Positions 36,322 through 49,100 of a stretch of DNA of 64,000 nucleotides are shown here, piece after piece. The stretch comes from Chinchilla lanigera (Eukaryota; Chordata; Mammalia; Rodentia; Chinchillidae): assembly GCF_000276665.1 (NCBI RefSeq), contig NW_004955437.1, positions 3,000,385-3,064,384 of the forward strand, written 5' to 3'. The position numbers and the translations under genes were made by a program. The notes beneath the pieces are model-generated. The model saw nothing but the letters and a program-made list of their open reading frames with translations. It did no database searches and was not told where the DNA came from. Position 1 is the stretch's first letter. Every line of letters starts with the position of its first letter.

Positions 36322-37782
36322 TCTAGAATTTCTTAACCTTACTTCTCCAACTACAGTTCGTCCAAGAGCACATTTTTAAAAACCTATTATCTTGTCTTTG
36401 GAGCATCTATGTGATTGTGACAGAAACAGCTTTCTGTACTTGCATCATCGATTTTGTGATGTGTAATTAAATTTCCTGTTTTTATCAAATGTAACCATCT
36501 CACACACAGTTTGGGAAGTGGCCCCCACTGACCCCAGTCTGCATCATCCTCCGACGGTAGACTCAGGAGGCCACAGGGTGCTAGAGAGAAACAGGCTACA
36601 CGTGTGGCCCTGCAGGGACTGACTGCGTCGGCTAGCAGCCGGCAGGTCACAAGGTAGAGGTGGTAGAGGACCAGGCCACGTGTGTGAAAATGCAGGCACT
36701 GGCTCAGCTTGTGCTGCTGGGCACTGCAGAGTTGGTGGCACCGTCAGTGTGTGCTCCCCCAGCCGCTGGTGCTGCCTGTGGGCGACAGCTTCCTCCCAGG
36801 AGTGGGGGCGCGGCAGCTCCCGGCCCCCAACCCTCCTCTCTGTGCCCAGCCGAACTGAGGTGCCCTGCATCCTGACCTGCCTTGGATGCTACAGGTCCCT
36901 GTCCCCAGGGCCACCTGTACGAAGGGCCACTTCCCTCCCAGGAACCTGCTGAGTGTCCAAAAAGCGAGACGTTGTTCACCTGGCATGCTCTGAGAGCTTC
37001 TGCCAGGAAGAAGCCCTTTCTCTCCGGTTTGCCTTTCTAATAGAAAATGAAAGAATCTGGGTTTTGATTACCTTGTTTTTTAGGTGGAATTGTGTTTGTT
37101 TTGGAACCAGACGAACATGAATCATGAGTGCAGACGCCTCTGATCTCCATAAACTGAGTGAGCCAGGGAGTAGGATGGGCGGGTCCCACGCCCAGCACCT
37201 GGGGTTTTATAAGGATGTCTCCTGGTGTGAGGAAGCCGCCAGGCAGGCAGGAGAGAGTGGAAAGTAAATGAGGGTTAGGCTCAGCCCCATTTTCCTAAGG
37301 ACTTGCTTCCGAGGGCTCCTTGGTACCTTCCGGCGGGGCTGGAGCCTCCCAGCAGCGGGGCACAGGCAGCACCTGGGAGGAGAAGCAAGTCTCACAGTCT
37401 GTGCCCACAGCAGGGCCCAGTCTTGCGGGGTGACGTCATTCAGGGAGTGAATGAATTCACCGAGACCCCAGGTCTCTGAGCACACAGCCTGTTCAGACTC
37501 GAGTCTTAATAAATTAACTCCTCGTTAGCGCTCCATCTGGAAGCCAGAGAGCTCCCAGGCTCCTGCTCTGCTGTCTCCCATCTTGCCAGCGACCCTGGTT
37601 GGTGTCTGCATTCTGCCTTTGTGCAGACTGGGCTTAAAGAAGCGGAATCAGACAATCCGCCCGCAGCAGTGATTCTCTGCTTGGGGAACTTCTTCATATT
37701 TTACAGAGAAAATAGAAAGCAAAGTTGAACGACTTCTCCAGGGTTCCACAGTTAAAGAATTTTAACTAGCGGGGCCAGAATT

Positions 37783-37940
37783 TTTTCCTTCCTGATTCTG
37801 GGAATCATACCCAGAGTCTCACACAGAACTATGTCCCCAGTCCTTTTCAGTTTTGAGACTTAGGCTGGCTTCACAGTTTTGGTTCTCCTGCCTCAGCCTT
37901 CATACATAGTTACAGGTATGCACCATCATGTCTGGCCCAA
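37783..37940 (-). mobile_element. B1-ID composite SINE (antisense, degraded)
   Basis: GGGAATCATACCCAGAGTCT and CCTGCCTCAGCCTTCATACA. Perfect GCCAGAATT repeats at 37774-37782 and 37941-37949 bound it. Confidence 0.8.
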
Positions 37941-39049
37941 GCCAGAATTGGCGCTCCAGTTTTTTTTTTATTCTAACGTCCCCATTTTTCCCGCCCTCTG
38001 TGCTGCCTCTGCAGTCTTCCCAGTCTCAGTATTTGGAGTCAGCTCCTGCACGTTCACAGAGCAGAGGCCAGGTCTGCGGATGCCGTGAGTTAGGCAGACA
38101 GCAGATCGGGCAGCGGCCTTGTGATGCATGTGCTGAGACCGTGGACCTTGTGCCGTGTTCCTGGTGTCTGGGGAGCACCCTGCGGTGGCTGTGAGGAGGA
38201 ACTGGGTCACCGGTGGGTGGTCATCTGCAACAGTGCAGTGGGGACCCACTGACAGCAGCCAGCTGGAACCTGGCACTAACAACCGTGTGGGGCTTGGCTT
38301 CTGACATGGTTGGCCAGAGGTGCCATCCAGGCAGAGGAGGCCACACCATGAGTGCCGGTCAGTAGTCAGGACATCCAGCCACTGACGTCGGGAAGGGCTG
38401 ACCTGATAAGCTTCTGACCTTCCCACACCCTCCATTAGCCCATCCACATTCTGGGATGTAGCCCATTTCTTGGTTGCGTGGATTTAGGTCCTCCTAGCTA
38501 AGCATTCCAGTGTGCTGCTTACCACACTAAAATAACTGCCTGGGGTAGGAGTCAATTTGTTTTGAATCTGATTATTATAAGCCAGTTTCCCAGGCCCGGC
38601 TCATCCCTGGGAGTGATCGTAATTGAGTTTTTAGACTGTTGAGACTGAGCTAGCCTGGTTCCAGAATAGAGAGAGCCACAGAGTAGTGGGAGCCGCCGGC
38701 CCCTGACCAGAGCACGCCGCGGCCGGGCCGACCGGCGGTCAGCCTGCCACATTCCTTTCCCTTCGCTGCCTTTGCCTGTTGGGCATGTCTCTGCTTATTA
38801 GCGTGTCTTGCAGAATTTGTTATAGATGAGACTCAAACCAGTGTCAGTCTTACAGTTTACTACTTTTTAAGACTTGATCCCTAAACAGGTTTTTCTCCAG
38901 TAACCTGGAAATTTTTGAAGTACAGAAAACCTGAGTAGTGAATGCCTGTCTGTGTATAAAGCAGGTTTGAACACGGCAGCTGCCATTTTGCTCTGCTGTC
39001 TTTATCTCCTCCATCCATCTGCCTACCCCTTAGTCCACTCAGAAACTCA

Positions 39050-39335
39050 CGTTATTTTTTGGCACATTTCAGAGTAAGTTGTGGATGTGGGTACATTTCA
39101 TCCCTAAGCACTTTGAAGAGTGTATCATTAACTAGGGATCAATACTTCTGGGCGCTGCGAAAGGGCGTGGAATTTATACAGTGCGAACGCATAAATCCTG
39201 TCTGCCGTTCTGCAGGTTTTGACAATGCATACATTTGTGTAATCCCAATTTCTACCAAGACGCAGAAAATGACTGTCACTGCAGTCCTCATGCCCTTCCC
39301 AGTCAGTCCTAGCCTCGCCTCTCCCCAAACCCACT
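39050..39335 (-). mobile_element. L1 3' UTR-like fragment (antisense)
   Basis: ATCATTAACTAGGGATCAAT, TTGACAATGCATACATTTGT and CTCATGCCCTTCCCAGTCAG fit the reverse complement of old L1 3' UTRs. Confidence 0.6.
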
Positions 39336-42040
39336 CTGGGTGTTTTTCTGCCAGTTGGATGCGCAGGTTTGGAAGATCACGTGGGTCAATGCAGCCTGTA
39401 GTCCTTTCGGTATAATCTGCAAGGTGTTCGTGCTTGACCTGAAGTCCAGGGCCTTCTTCCCATTTCCCAGGTCAGAGCGGCAGGCTGCAGGACATGTCCA
39501 GGAGCAATGGACACCAATGGTGTGTTTGTATCAAGTCCCTTTGTTTTATTTTTGTGCGCCCGAAGTCTGTCTCACTGGGAGCGCCCACTGAGATTATCCA
39601 CCTTCCTGGCGGACATGGGACCCCTTTCCCTGGCCACAGTGCTGGGTGGGAATCTTACCATGCTCTCTTTGGAATATTTCCACCCATAGCTGCAGAGAGG
39701 GGGGTCCTGATGCGAGATTCAGACTGAAAGAGCCGGCCCAAGGGAAGGTTGTCAGAGGGAAGGCTGTGCTGGTAGAGAAGGAGCAGGAGGTTGCCAGCCT
39801 CAGCTTTGGCTCCACGGTTGGGCGCCAGAAAACAAGCCCGCTGCAGGACGGAAAGTGGATTGCGTAAACTGGACCAGAACCCAAATACATAAGCCTCATT
39901 AATCTTCTAGATTCTTGTCCCACTTATGAAAGCCAGCACCTGGCACACGACCCAGGGTTATACAGCAAGCAGTAATAAAGTTAATTGGGATCTAGGGCTC
40001 CCCACTTTGCTCTTGTTTCAGCAGTTCCTTGGGGCGGAGTTAAGGTTCCCTTCAGTGGAGGCCACTGGGGTCTGAGGTCAGTGGCAGTGCTCCTTTGCGT
40101 GTGTTTCCTCATGTCATGTTCTTGCCAGTCGCGTACTTCCTTCCTGTTCATTAGGACTTGGCCTGAAGCCTCGAGCTCCGGGTTGGGACAAGGCCAGCCG
40201 CGGCTGTCGGGGTGACGTGCTCAGAAGAGCAAACACAGGCATCAGCGACCCGAGAGGCGTAGGAAAGATAATGGAGTGGAGAGATGGGACTTGGCCTGAG
40301 CAGCTAGAGTGCCCTTGCTTCTGTCCCCCGGGGCGAGCAGAGAGAGGGCTGGGAGCCGGGCTCAGTGGAGGACAGAGCAGCTCTGCCCTGGCCTGGCCTG
40401 GTAGAAGGGAGACGGAGAAGCAAGGTGACAGTGGGAGGAGGGTTGGGGAGAGGGGGATAAAGGGTGAGGTGACTGTGGCACCTTCTGAGTGCCCTGCTGG
40501 GATGAGACAGTTAAGCTGTGACTGACGGGCGGCCCCCTGGAGAAGTTGCTCAAGTTGGTGGAGCGCCACCCCTGGTCACCTTGGGAAGGACGGCCCTGAG
40601 CCCGCTGCCAGCTCTTTATGCATTCTCTGCCACACTGCCTCCCCCCACCGCCCTGCCTCCCTCTCCTAAAAGCAGTTGACAAGGTTAGAAAATCAGGACA
40701 AATAATTTACTTCAATCCTTCTTTGTCTTTCCTAAGGCCTTGTGCAGTTCAGTCTGGGAGGAGACAGAAAAAAAACAACCCAGACCCTTGTCAGTGACCC
40801 TTTTTCAGACGTAGATGCAAAGCCCACTTCAGGCTGAGAGCTTTCTGCTATGAGAGACAGTAATGAATTCTTGTGTGGCCCCGGGCTGGGAGTGCAGCCA
40901 TCAGCAGTCTGAGGGGGCCCCACACAGCCGGAGGAGCCGCGGTGGCCGGCAGTGCGCATGGGCACCTGTGACTGGGGAAGTCGAGGCTGTGGCCCCCAGC
41001 CCTGTGCTCCTGGGGGCTGTCCATGCAGGGTCGTCTGGCCAGAGGGGAGGGCTGGCCACTCGGTGCCGCTGCGGCAGGAGGCTGGTCCCCAGGAGCAGGA
41101 CTGGGTGCTTACTGGTGGCCCTGGCAGAAGCGAGGGGAGTGCCATCTGCAGGTAGTGTGAGGGTCGGCTGTGGGCTCCAGCTGCCTCGCCTGAAAAGAGC
41201 TGTTATGTGGTGGCCCGCTGGGAGTTATGGGGTTTACAATGAAGCGAATCCAGGCTGGCCTGGAAGCCTGTGGACTGCCTGTCTCCTCTTACTCTGTTAG
41301 AGTGACCAGCGGGTTAGGGACCAGGCTGGAGAGATCATTTAACAGGTGGTGGCTGTCACCGTGGCGAAACACACCTAGGACGGAGTTCTATGGAAGGCAC
41401 AGAGTGGATCTAAGAGGAACACATGGGAAACAGGCCTTGCCTTTAACAGTGCCTGCGTGTGTCCAGGACGCATTGTGGAAGTGAGTGCACAGCCGAGTCT
41501 CTGGGCCACTGGGTAATGACCACAGGGTGGAGACGCAGAGTAGGTGTCTCCAGCTCTGTGAACAGGTCCAAGGACAGGAGGGTCTGAGGCAACCACAGCT
41601 GCTCAGGCAGCAGAAAGGGGCTTGGGAGGAAACATGAGGTGTCAGGAGCTAGCCCATCGCTGGTGAGTGGCAGGCGTGTGTTCTCTCATTGGCAATGGCA
41701 CAGAGGAAAACAGGAAGGGCAGTGCCTTCCCGTCCTCCCCTCCAGGCCTCCAACTTTTAGGCACAAAGAACAGACTGACTCCTGCTGTCCTGGTGTTTAG
41801 TTCTGAGGGAGCCCTGAGTGCTGGCCTTTGCTTGGTTCTGCTGCCTCCTGGATGGGAAGTTCCCACACCCCTGGGAGCAGAGCCCGGCTGAACCTTTCTT
41901 CTGGAGTCCTCCCGGACTGTGCCTCCCTCACTTCCTGGCACACAGAGCTCATGACAACTTGGGGAAGCTGGCAGCCCATTGCCCCAGTGCCCAGTATTTA
42001 CTGAAAATTCCAGCGGCATGCAGTGGCCCAGCAGCCAGGT

Positions 42041-42091
42041 GGTGGAGGAGGAGGAGGAGGATGAGGAGGAGGAGGAGGAGGCAGCGGAGGC
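42041..42091. repeat. (GAG)n trinucleotide repeat
   Basis: An imperfect GAG/GGA run with one GAT interruption lies in intron 2. It yields only poly-Glu or poly-Arg frames. Confidence 0.9.
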
Positions 42092-42338
42092 CCCGTCGTC
42101 CTTGATGAGCCGCCTCCTGCAGCAGCCTGCGGGGAGTCAGGATCCTGTGGGCTCAGCATGCAGATGTCAGATGGTCTGAGCAGTAGCATCTCTAGTGTTT
42201 GTTTTTGCTTTTATTTTCAGCCGTATGGAGAGTATGTTTTATACAACTGGATAGAGGAGAAAAGCTCAATAGAGTCATCCTACTTAACTGAAAATGGAAC
42301 ATTTCCAAGCATTTTTTGAATACAAGGGTCCATTATGG

Positions 42339-42456
42339 GCCAGGTGTGGTGGCACATGCCTTTAATCCCTGCACTTGGGAGGCTGAGGCAGGAAGGTCAC
42401 CATGAGTTTGAGGCCTGCCTGAACTATGTAGTGAGACCCCATCTCAGAAAAAAAAG
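42339..42456 (+). mobile_element. B1 SINE (sense)
   Basis: GCCAGGTGTGGTGGCACATG with a short A tail. Flanks CCATTATGG (42330-42338) and CCATTACGG (42457-42465) form a 9-bp duplication with one mismatch. Confidence 0.87.
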
Positions 42457-43460
42457 CCATTACGGTAGCAACCTTCAGGGCCTTGTCATAAGGAACACAA
42501 ATACATTTTCTCTCTTAGTTCATGAAAAGCGCATTATTAAAGCATTGCCTTTCCTCTAACAGTGTCGCTTATCCAAACAACAGCAAAGGAGAGCAGTAAG
42601 CTGTACCCTTCCAGCCCACCCCTCTGCCTCATCTTCCCCCAGCAGCAGAGCATTGATGCAGAAGCAGCCTGATCAGATTCGCTTCCTTTCCAGCCTCAGA
42701 AGTTAAACTGTGTGAAGTGTGCGGGTCACAATGGTGTCTGCTCTAGAGCAGAGTGATTGCTTGTAGTCTAAAAGTCAGAACAGGGCAAGGAGACATGAGC
42801 TCCAGCTCCTGAGTATCTCTGCAGCCTGGGCTGGGAGTGCTGCCTGGCCCAGAAGCCTTGCTGTGGTGGCGCCAGGCCAGTGGCGTGGCCACTTCTGGCC
42901 ACACAGGACCCCTTTAGCCCTAAGCTCCCACAACAACAGTTGCTAAGTTCTCTGTCAACTGCAATCTTCTCAGCTTGAGCAAGCTGCAGCAGTTCCCAGA
43001 ACAACAAAACACACTTCCTAGGGTGGGTAGAATCATCCTGATGGTGTCCATTAGCATCTCCAGGCTGGAGTGCAACCCAGAGGCCCCCCTACCACCACCA
43101 AGGGGCAGTCTGAGGAAACCTGGGATTCCGCTGCCCATTGGAGTGGACCTGCAGGTGACTCTGGCAACAGACAGGGAGGAGCAAAGCAGAGATGCAGCAG
43201 GGCGTTCACCTCTGCACTCTGATTTCCAAAGACCCTCTGGCACAATCTTCAGAGTAGTTCAGCCAGGGAGAGTGACTGGGCGGGCCCAGCGGGGCTTTGG
43301 GCTGAGTGACTGTGATGCTGGTGAGCTGCATGGGTAATGTAGATGTCTTGACTGTATCTCACACTCCACCTCCAGTTCAGCTCTTTCTACCCCTGGTGCT
43401 CTGCACAACCTTACAACAAAAAAGCTTTTCCACTGCTTGGTCCGTGTAGTTGGAAACTAC

Positions 43461-43481
43461 CATTCATTCATTCATTCATTC
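43461..43481. repeat. (CATT)n tetranucleotide repeat
   Basis: Five CATT units in a row. Confidence 0.9.
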
Positions 43482-44189
43482 AGTGGATTGATGATTGACC
43501 ATGCGCCAGGCCCAGGACACTTGGCTCCAGTTCTCCAGGTGCCAGCAACAGATACGCTCCCCCAACGCCCTGCTGAGTGGAGGAGGTGCTCAGAGGATGG
43601 GGCCTGGCCCCTTCCCCATGTAGCAACACGTCCCCTCATCTGAATACCCTACTGTTTCTCTCCACTTGCTTTTGAGAAGGACCCAAAAGGCGAGTGAGCA
43701 GATCCTTAACACCATGTACCTGTTCTTCGCCCAGCTCCGAGGTCCCTGTAATCTGGTTGAATGTCCCAGGCCTGGGGAGCTGGCTGGGCTCTGTCATGGA
43801 TGGTGCAGTGAGTTGGACCCTCCAGCTGGCACAGCAGCTTGGCCCAGAAGCAAAGAGCCAAGCACCCCTGAGCCTTCCCAGTGGAAGAGGTGCCCCCAGG
43901 AAAAAGGGGTGCAGCTGTGTTGATGTCACAGCAGAGGCGTAAGTCTCTAAAAAGGCAAATGTTATGAATGTTATAAATGAATAGGCACATCCTGCAGATG
44001 GGCTGAGCTGGATGCCTTAGCAAGCGTGCCATCTCCAGGAGGCCGTTAGCAAAACTGGGCGCGGCGTGGGTTGGGATTCTGTGACCGGCTGCTGACTGTT
44101 CGGACGCTGGCCTGGGCACGCTCCAGAAAGGCAAAGAGCTCGTCCTGCAGACGACTTGCAGTGGGTACGGAGGTGTCTCCAGAACCATG

Positions 44190-44572
44190 TGCATGGTAGC
44201 ACAGTTTAGGATAAGATTGAAAAATACCCTTATACCTGTTGGGGCACCAGTTACATATGATATAGCCATACATGGATGTAAAAATTTAGTAAACAAATTT
44301 TTTTCTGAACTTTGGAAAGAACTCCAAGTTATAGTGGAAAAATCAAGATGCTGAACAGCACACACTGAATGTCTGCTGGTATGGGGCTGTCTAGAATCCG
44401 CTGCTCTTTTGCCTGTATTTGGGTAGAACCGAGGATGCGTAAGAGACTGATTGCATTGGCTGCCTCCAGAGAGAAGAACTAGGCGGCAAAGGTAGGAGAG
44501 AGACTGTTGACTGAATAACTTTTGTACCTTTTGCATTTTGAACGATAAGTAAAATATTTTTTAAAAATTAAT
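44190..44572 (+). mobile_element. Ancient L1 3' end (sense)
   Basis: CAGTTACATATGATATAGCC, GACTGAATAACTTTTGTACC and TTTTGCATTTTGAACGATAA, ending A-rich, follow the 3' terminus of old mammalian L1. It carries no intact ORF. Confidence 0.6.
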
Positions 44573-44576
44573 CTTT

Positions 44577-44657
44577 AGCTGGAGACACAGCTCAGTGGTT
44601 CAGCTCTTGTTGGGTATGCGGGAGGCCCTGGCTTTGAGCCCGGCACTGAAAACAGTG
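44577..44657 (+). mobile_element. ID SINE (sense)
   Basis: GCTGGAGACACAGCTCAGTG, then GGCTTTGAGCCCGGCACTG. It follows directly after the L1 3' end. Confidence 0.72.
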
Positions 44658-46070
44658 TAGATCCCACCAGTCTGGGGCACTGAGAGGACGGCAGGAGAGT
44701 GGTACGCAGACTTGTATTGAGCATCTGCAGTGCACTGGGTCTCTGGCTAGGTACTGCTCTGGACGAAGGCTGTATCCGTCCCCATTTGTATACCAGGCTT
44801 TGCGGGGCTGAAGCGCTACCTGTCTGTCGGGGTCGTCTCCTTGTGCTGCAGCTCCTGGAATGGGCAGGGCCAAAGAGAGGCGACATGGGGGCATTTTCTC
44901 TGGGGCAGTGGCCCCCGCGCCGCGTGTCCTCAGTGCTGCTGCTGCCTGTGTCTGGGCCCCTGGCGCCAGGAGGTAGAGGCGCCCCCGTTCGCTCCCAGGC
45001 TCAGGCTGGTTGTGTTTGCTGTGCTTTTGCTGAGCTCAGGGATGGAGTTCACCATCCGCTGACAGGCAGTCAGATGACGGTGAGCCAGCGGTCACTTATG
45101 TGGCTGGAGGAAAATACCTCCGAGCTCCTGCGCCCGCCCCCTGCTCTTCTGCTGGGTGTCAGATGTGCTTCTTCGTCTGCCAGCTGGAGGCTGGCTGGAC
45201 AGTTGTTTTTCTGATTGTCAGACTCGGACTCCTTACTTGCACTTAGAGGAAAAATCATCCAAGCCCTGGTACAAAAGGTTCTCTCTTCATTTCTTTGGAA
45301 AAAGCAGTGAATGAGCTCATTATCACTGCAGCCCAAGCAGAGGTGGGGGAGAAGGCAGTGGCTCCTCCTCGCAGCCTGGTCCTGCCCTGGCCAGGTTTCC
45401 TGGAACAGGGGTCCTGGATCTGGCTCAGGGCGACCAAAGCCAGGTGGCTGGGCCAGGTGGTCCATATAGAGGACAGGGCTGGGGACATTTGGATCCCTCA
45501 GGACTACCCTTGTCCGCTGGTCCGGGGGAAGGATGCGTGTCTGCACCTTGCCCCTAGTGCAGTGCTCTGTCCAGGGCAGCTAAGGGCTTCCATTGGGGCT
45601 AAGTGGCCATCTCCCCCAGCTGCCAAGGGGTGCCCTGTGCAGGTGCTCTGTTGGTCTACTCCTCAGCCAGCAGCTGCACCATGTCCTTTATCTGTCTCCT
45701 GCTCATGGTTTGCAAGGCACAACTCTAGGCACTTGGGGCATAGTGTGGCACAGAGCTGGCAGCCTCTACTCTCAGGGTGGTTCAGCTCCCGCATGGCCAG
45801 TGGAACATGCTTGTGAGGCACCCTCTACTATCTTTGCCGGGGCTGGGGCGATAAAAGCCCAGAAAGGGAGGCTCTTAGGCACTCTCAGCCACTGGGCTGG
45901 ATTGTCACTTCGGCGCTTCTTTCAGAGCCGAGCGCTGGGCATGGGAGAGTTGGGGTCCCTCATGGGGTAGAGCTGGACCTGGGGCGAAAGAGAGACCAGC
46001 AGTGCAGCCTGCAGGCAGAGGGTGAGCTGGTGAAGCTGACCCAAGCTTGATGCTTCTTTCTCCATTTCAG

Positions 46071-46137
46071 ATTGAGAAGATCATGAGTTCAATTGGAGAA
46101 GGGATCGATTTTTCTCAGGAACAGCAGAGGATCTCAG
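46071..46137 (+). CDS. ANKS1A: ANKS1A exon e3 (pre-SAM1)
   Basis: This 67-nt exon encodes IEKIMSSIGEGIDFSQEQQR then IS, plus the first G of a Gly codon. The acceptor is tttctccatttcag and the donor is gtaccg. The segment is the short, predicted helical piece before SAM1 and is strongly conserved in ANKS1A, which makes this small exon secure. Its length is not a multiple of three and its end phase (1) is compensated only by the next exon (107 nt), so skipping e3 alone would shift the frame. An upstream promoter within the next intron would produce transcripts lacking it. Confidence 0.95.
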
Positions 46138-49100
46138 GTACCGTACCCTGCAGCCACCTCCCCAAGGAGCCCGACAGCTGGCCCTTGCGGCTTCTCTACC
46201 TCCTCCCAGGACGCAGCCGGAGGAGCAGCCGCAGACTTGCGTGCACTCTCCGGCCAGCACCATGGCGCTCTCTGCTCAGTAGAGGGGAAAGTGCGTGGAT
46301 TAAACTGGAGGCTGCCAATGAAAAAAATCTTAATGAGCAATTGTCACTTGCTCACATTCTTATAAACATAGGCTTTTTCAGATTGGCTAAAACCGGGGTA
46401 CGCCTCCATGCTGGTCTCCCCAGCTCCCTGGGTGGCTATCAGGTGGACCAGCGGCCCCCACCTGTTCACCTGCGCTGGCATCACCTGGAGAGGGGCCGTG
46501 CTATCTCCTCCTCATCCCTGTCACCCACCGTGTCCGTCCACACCTTGCAGCTGTGGTCGTTCACGGCCGAGCCCTTGGGTGAGGTCCATCTCTGCCTGCT
46601 TTGTGGGAAACAGGGCTGTCCAGGCCATCGGACCCTCGCTACTGTGACTACAGTGTGGGGAGGGCACATGCACGGAGCACCTCTCAGAGCAGCCTTGGTG
46701 CCCCTGGGGTATCTGCCCAGAGTCCTGGCACCAGGCTGCACGCCCGCGCTGATGAGCATGCTTCACCAGGACAGACCTGGCAGCCTCGAGCAGCACCTCC
46801 GGGGCCTTCCTGGCCCCTGTGGCCTTGCAGGGAGTCTGATAGGCGGGGCGCGGGGCGCACATCTGGGAGGAAGGAACTCCTGAGGCTGGAGCTTGGGCCC
46901 TGGGTTCACATCCTAGTTCTAGGTGCATACGTGCACCTCCTGGCGAGTCACCGATCTCAAGGATCCCCGCCCCTTGCATTGTGAATGCGGAAGGTAGAAG
47001 AGGCGCTCTAGGCAGCAGCTGTGCCCTGTGTGTCCAGAGTTGTTACTTGCTCACTTCGAGGAACCTAGAGAACAGGGCCCCTGCTCCCCCACTTATCTCT
47101 GTCCCCATCTTGTCTGGCTCCTGCAGCAGCGCACCCTCCAGCGCCAGGCTTCCCTGGGGCTCCCAGAGGCGTGGGCTGGGTCTGGTTGTCTGTGTCGGTC
47201 TTGGGTGAGTCAGAGGGGGGACACCCGCTCCCGGGCAGTGGCACACGTGCTGTCCCACGGTCTTACGCTGTGCTCAAGGTTGCAGGCTTTCTCGAGCGCC
47301 GGGTACTGGGATGGACGTTGGAACTGAGCAATACCGCTTAGAGGGCTGAGCGTTGGGGACAGTCAGGGATGGGACCGAGAGTTGTCAGCTCAGTGGAGGC
47401 CGACTGCTTCGTTGTTCCCCTCGCCGTCCAGGGAGCAGGACAGAAATACCCACGTGTGCCTGAGCGTGCAGCCCTGTGGAGGTGGGCTTGGGCTTCCCGA
47501 GATGTGGCTCCTGGAGGAGCTGCTTGGAGGGCAATCGCGTTGAGCTCCTTGCTGTGCGGGCCCGTCTACCCATCCTTGCCCCTGTGATGCCATAGGCATG
47601 GGGAGAGGGGTCCTGTGAGGGTGTCTGGGCCCCAACACACAGCCTGGCCTGAGTGCTTACTAAGCTGAGCTGCCTCGGCCCCCCTCAGCTCCTCCCCCCC
47701 AGGTACGCGCAGGTGACCCCCTCACAGGGCTTGTCCGGTACGTGGCACAGCCCCGCCTCGCAGCCCCTGCACCGCTGCCGGGCTGAGGAGCATGGAGAGG
47801 CGGGCCAGGGAGCGCCAGGCTGCTGCTTGGACCAGAGCAGAAGTACTGTTTCTTTCGAATGGTCAGCATTCAGATTCAGTTGCTCTTGGTCTCAGGACGG
47901 AGCAGAGGCCAGAGTCCTGGCCGCCAGGAGGAGGCGCAGACCTTCCAGCAGACAGTGACGATGCGGCTGGCCTGGTCCACCAGCGAAAGGCAGAACCACT
48001 GGCATTCAGGTCCCAGTCCTTTGTGGAGGCTCTGGGACCCCAGCACTGGAGCAGGTTACCCAAAATCTGGGAGTCTGCCACTAACCCATCTGTCCTCACT
48101 ACTGAGTCGGGAGGGTGAGGTTCCCACCCACCCAGCCACCGTGGCTTCTTTTCAACAAAGGCCTGCTCTGCCAGGCAGAAGGCGCCAGCACGGCTTGCGT
48201 CTGCTTTCGGTGTCGAGTGGCTGCTGAGTGCAGATCTGTGGGGGCCTCGTCTCCCCAGGCACAGAGCCCTTTCAGAGGTCCTCCTGCTCTGTGGAGACTG
48301 ACGTGTGCTCCCTGGACCTGTGTGACCTTTCTGCAGTACTTGGGGCCCGCCCTGGTCCCCCTTGGCTGTCCCCCAGCCCCCGCAGCTTCCTCACACTGCA
48401 CTGGCCTGCCCTGGGCGTGGCGCCACCCCAGTATGTCCACCTGCTGTTCGGTGGACTTGCCCGAGGAGCCGCAGGTGCGGTGGCTTTATGGCTTTGCCTG
48501 GTCCTCCCCGAAGTGGCATGGCGGGGTACTTACCTGTGGGCTGGGCCCTTGGGGCAGTGTCATTCCTCTGTCCCCTCCCCTGTCTGTCCTAGAAACTCGA
48601 CCAAAGCTACAGGAATGGCCCCTCTATTATTCCTGACCTGGGGTTTCCAGCCCCTTTAGCCCGGGGCAGAGTGTCCCCCTGCCCCCTTTACATGTGCATC
48701 AGACACGGGGAATCTGTCCTCTTGCCCAAGGCTGCCACACCGGCTCCTCCCTCAGCGGGGCAGCGGCAGCGCTGCTGTGATGGCTCCGGTGTCCGATCCC
48801 TGATGTATTTCCCTGAACGCGGAAGGGGAGGGCGGCGGGGGAAGGGGAGGGCCAGACATCAGGAGAGTGAGCAAGGACTGTGGAGCCGGCAGCTGGCGGC
48901 GTGGAGCCCCGGAGCCTCAGACAAAGCATTCTGCTGCGGTTCCCAAGCGCAGACAGGAAGGACCACAGCTCCCGGCCAGCGGGGATCACAGCAGGGATGA
49001 ATCGGCAGCCAGGGCCGCCGGACCTCAGGGGCGTTTGAGCGCCCCAGCCTCAGCGTCTCGGAGTGCTGCTGCAGCCCAGGACCAGAGGCCACCCAGCTTG

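Larger units (their letters stand above)
18481..46070 (+). other. Intron 2 of the window (27.6 kb, phase 0)
   Basis: This long intron separates the linker exon from the pre-SAM exon. It contains SINEs at 19.6, 20.4-20.6, 21.2, 25.5, 26.1, 26.8, 29.6, 34.7, 36.1, 37.8, 42.3 and 44.6 kb, and a MER2 transposon (about 22780-23079). It also holds a G-rich minisatellite (24081-24122), an assembly gap (24286-24504), L1 fragments (about 33.15, 39.05 and 44.2 kb) and a MaLR LTR (about 33570-33868). Stretches 27000-29580, 29780-33100, 34000-34670 and 39400-42300 show nothing I can assign beyond MIR-like scraps and a GAG repeat. No exon of another gene is recognised on either strand. Confidence 0.78.

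Noticed and set aside
43706..44536. 276-codon open frame on the - strand
   Set aside because: It runs through an L1 3' fragment and unrelated intron, with no recognisable domain.
46047..46883. 278-codon open frame on the + strand
   Set aside because: Only 46071-46137 is exon e3. The remainder is read-through past a good donor (gtaccg) into intron with no similarity to the family.
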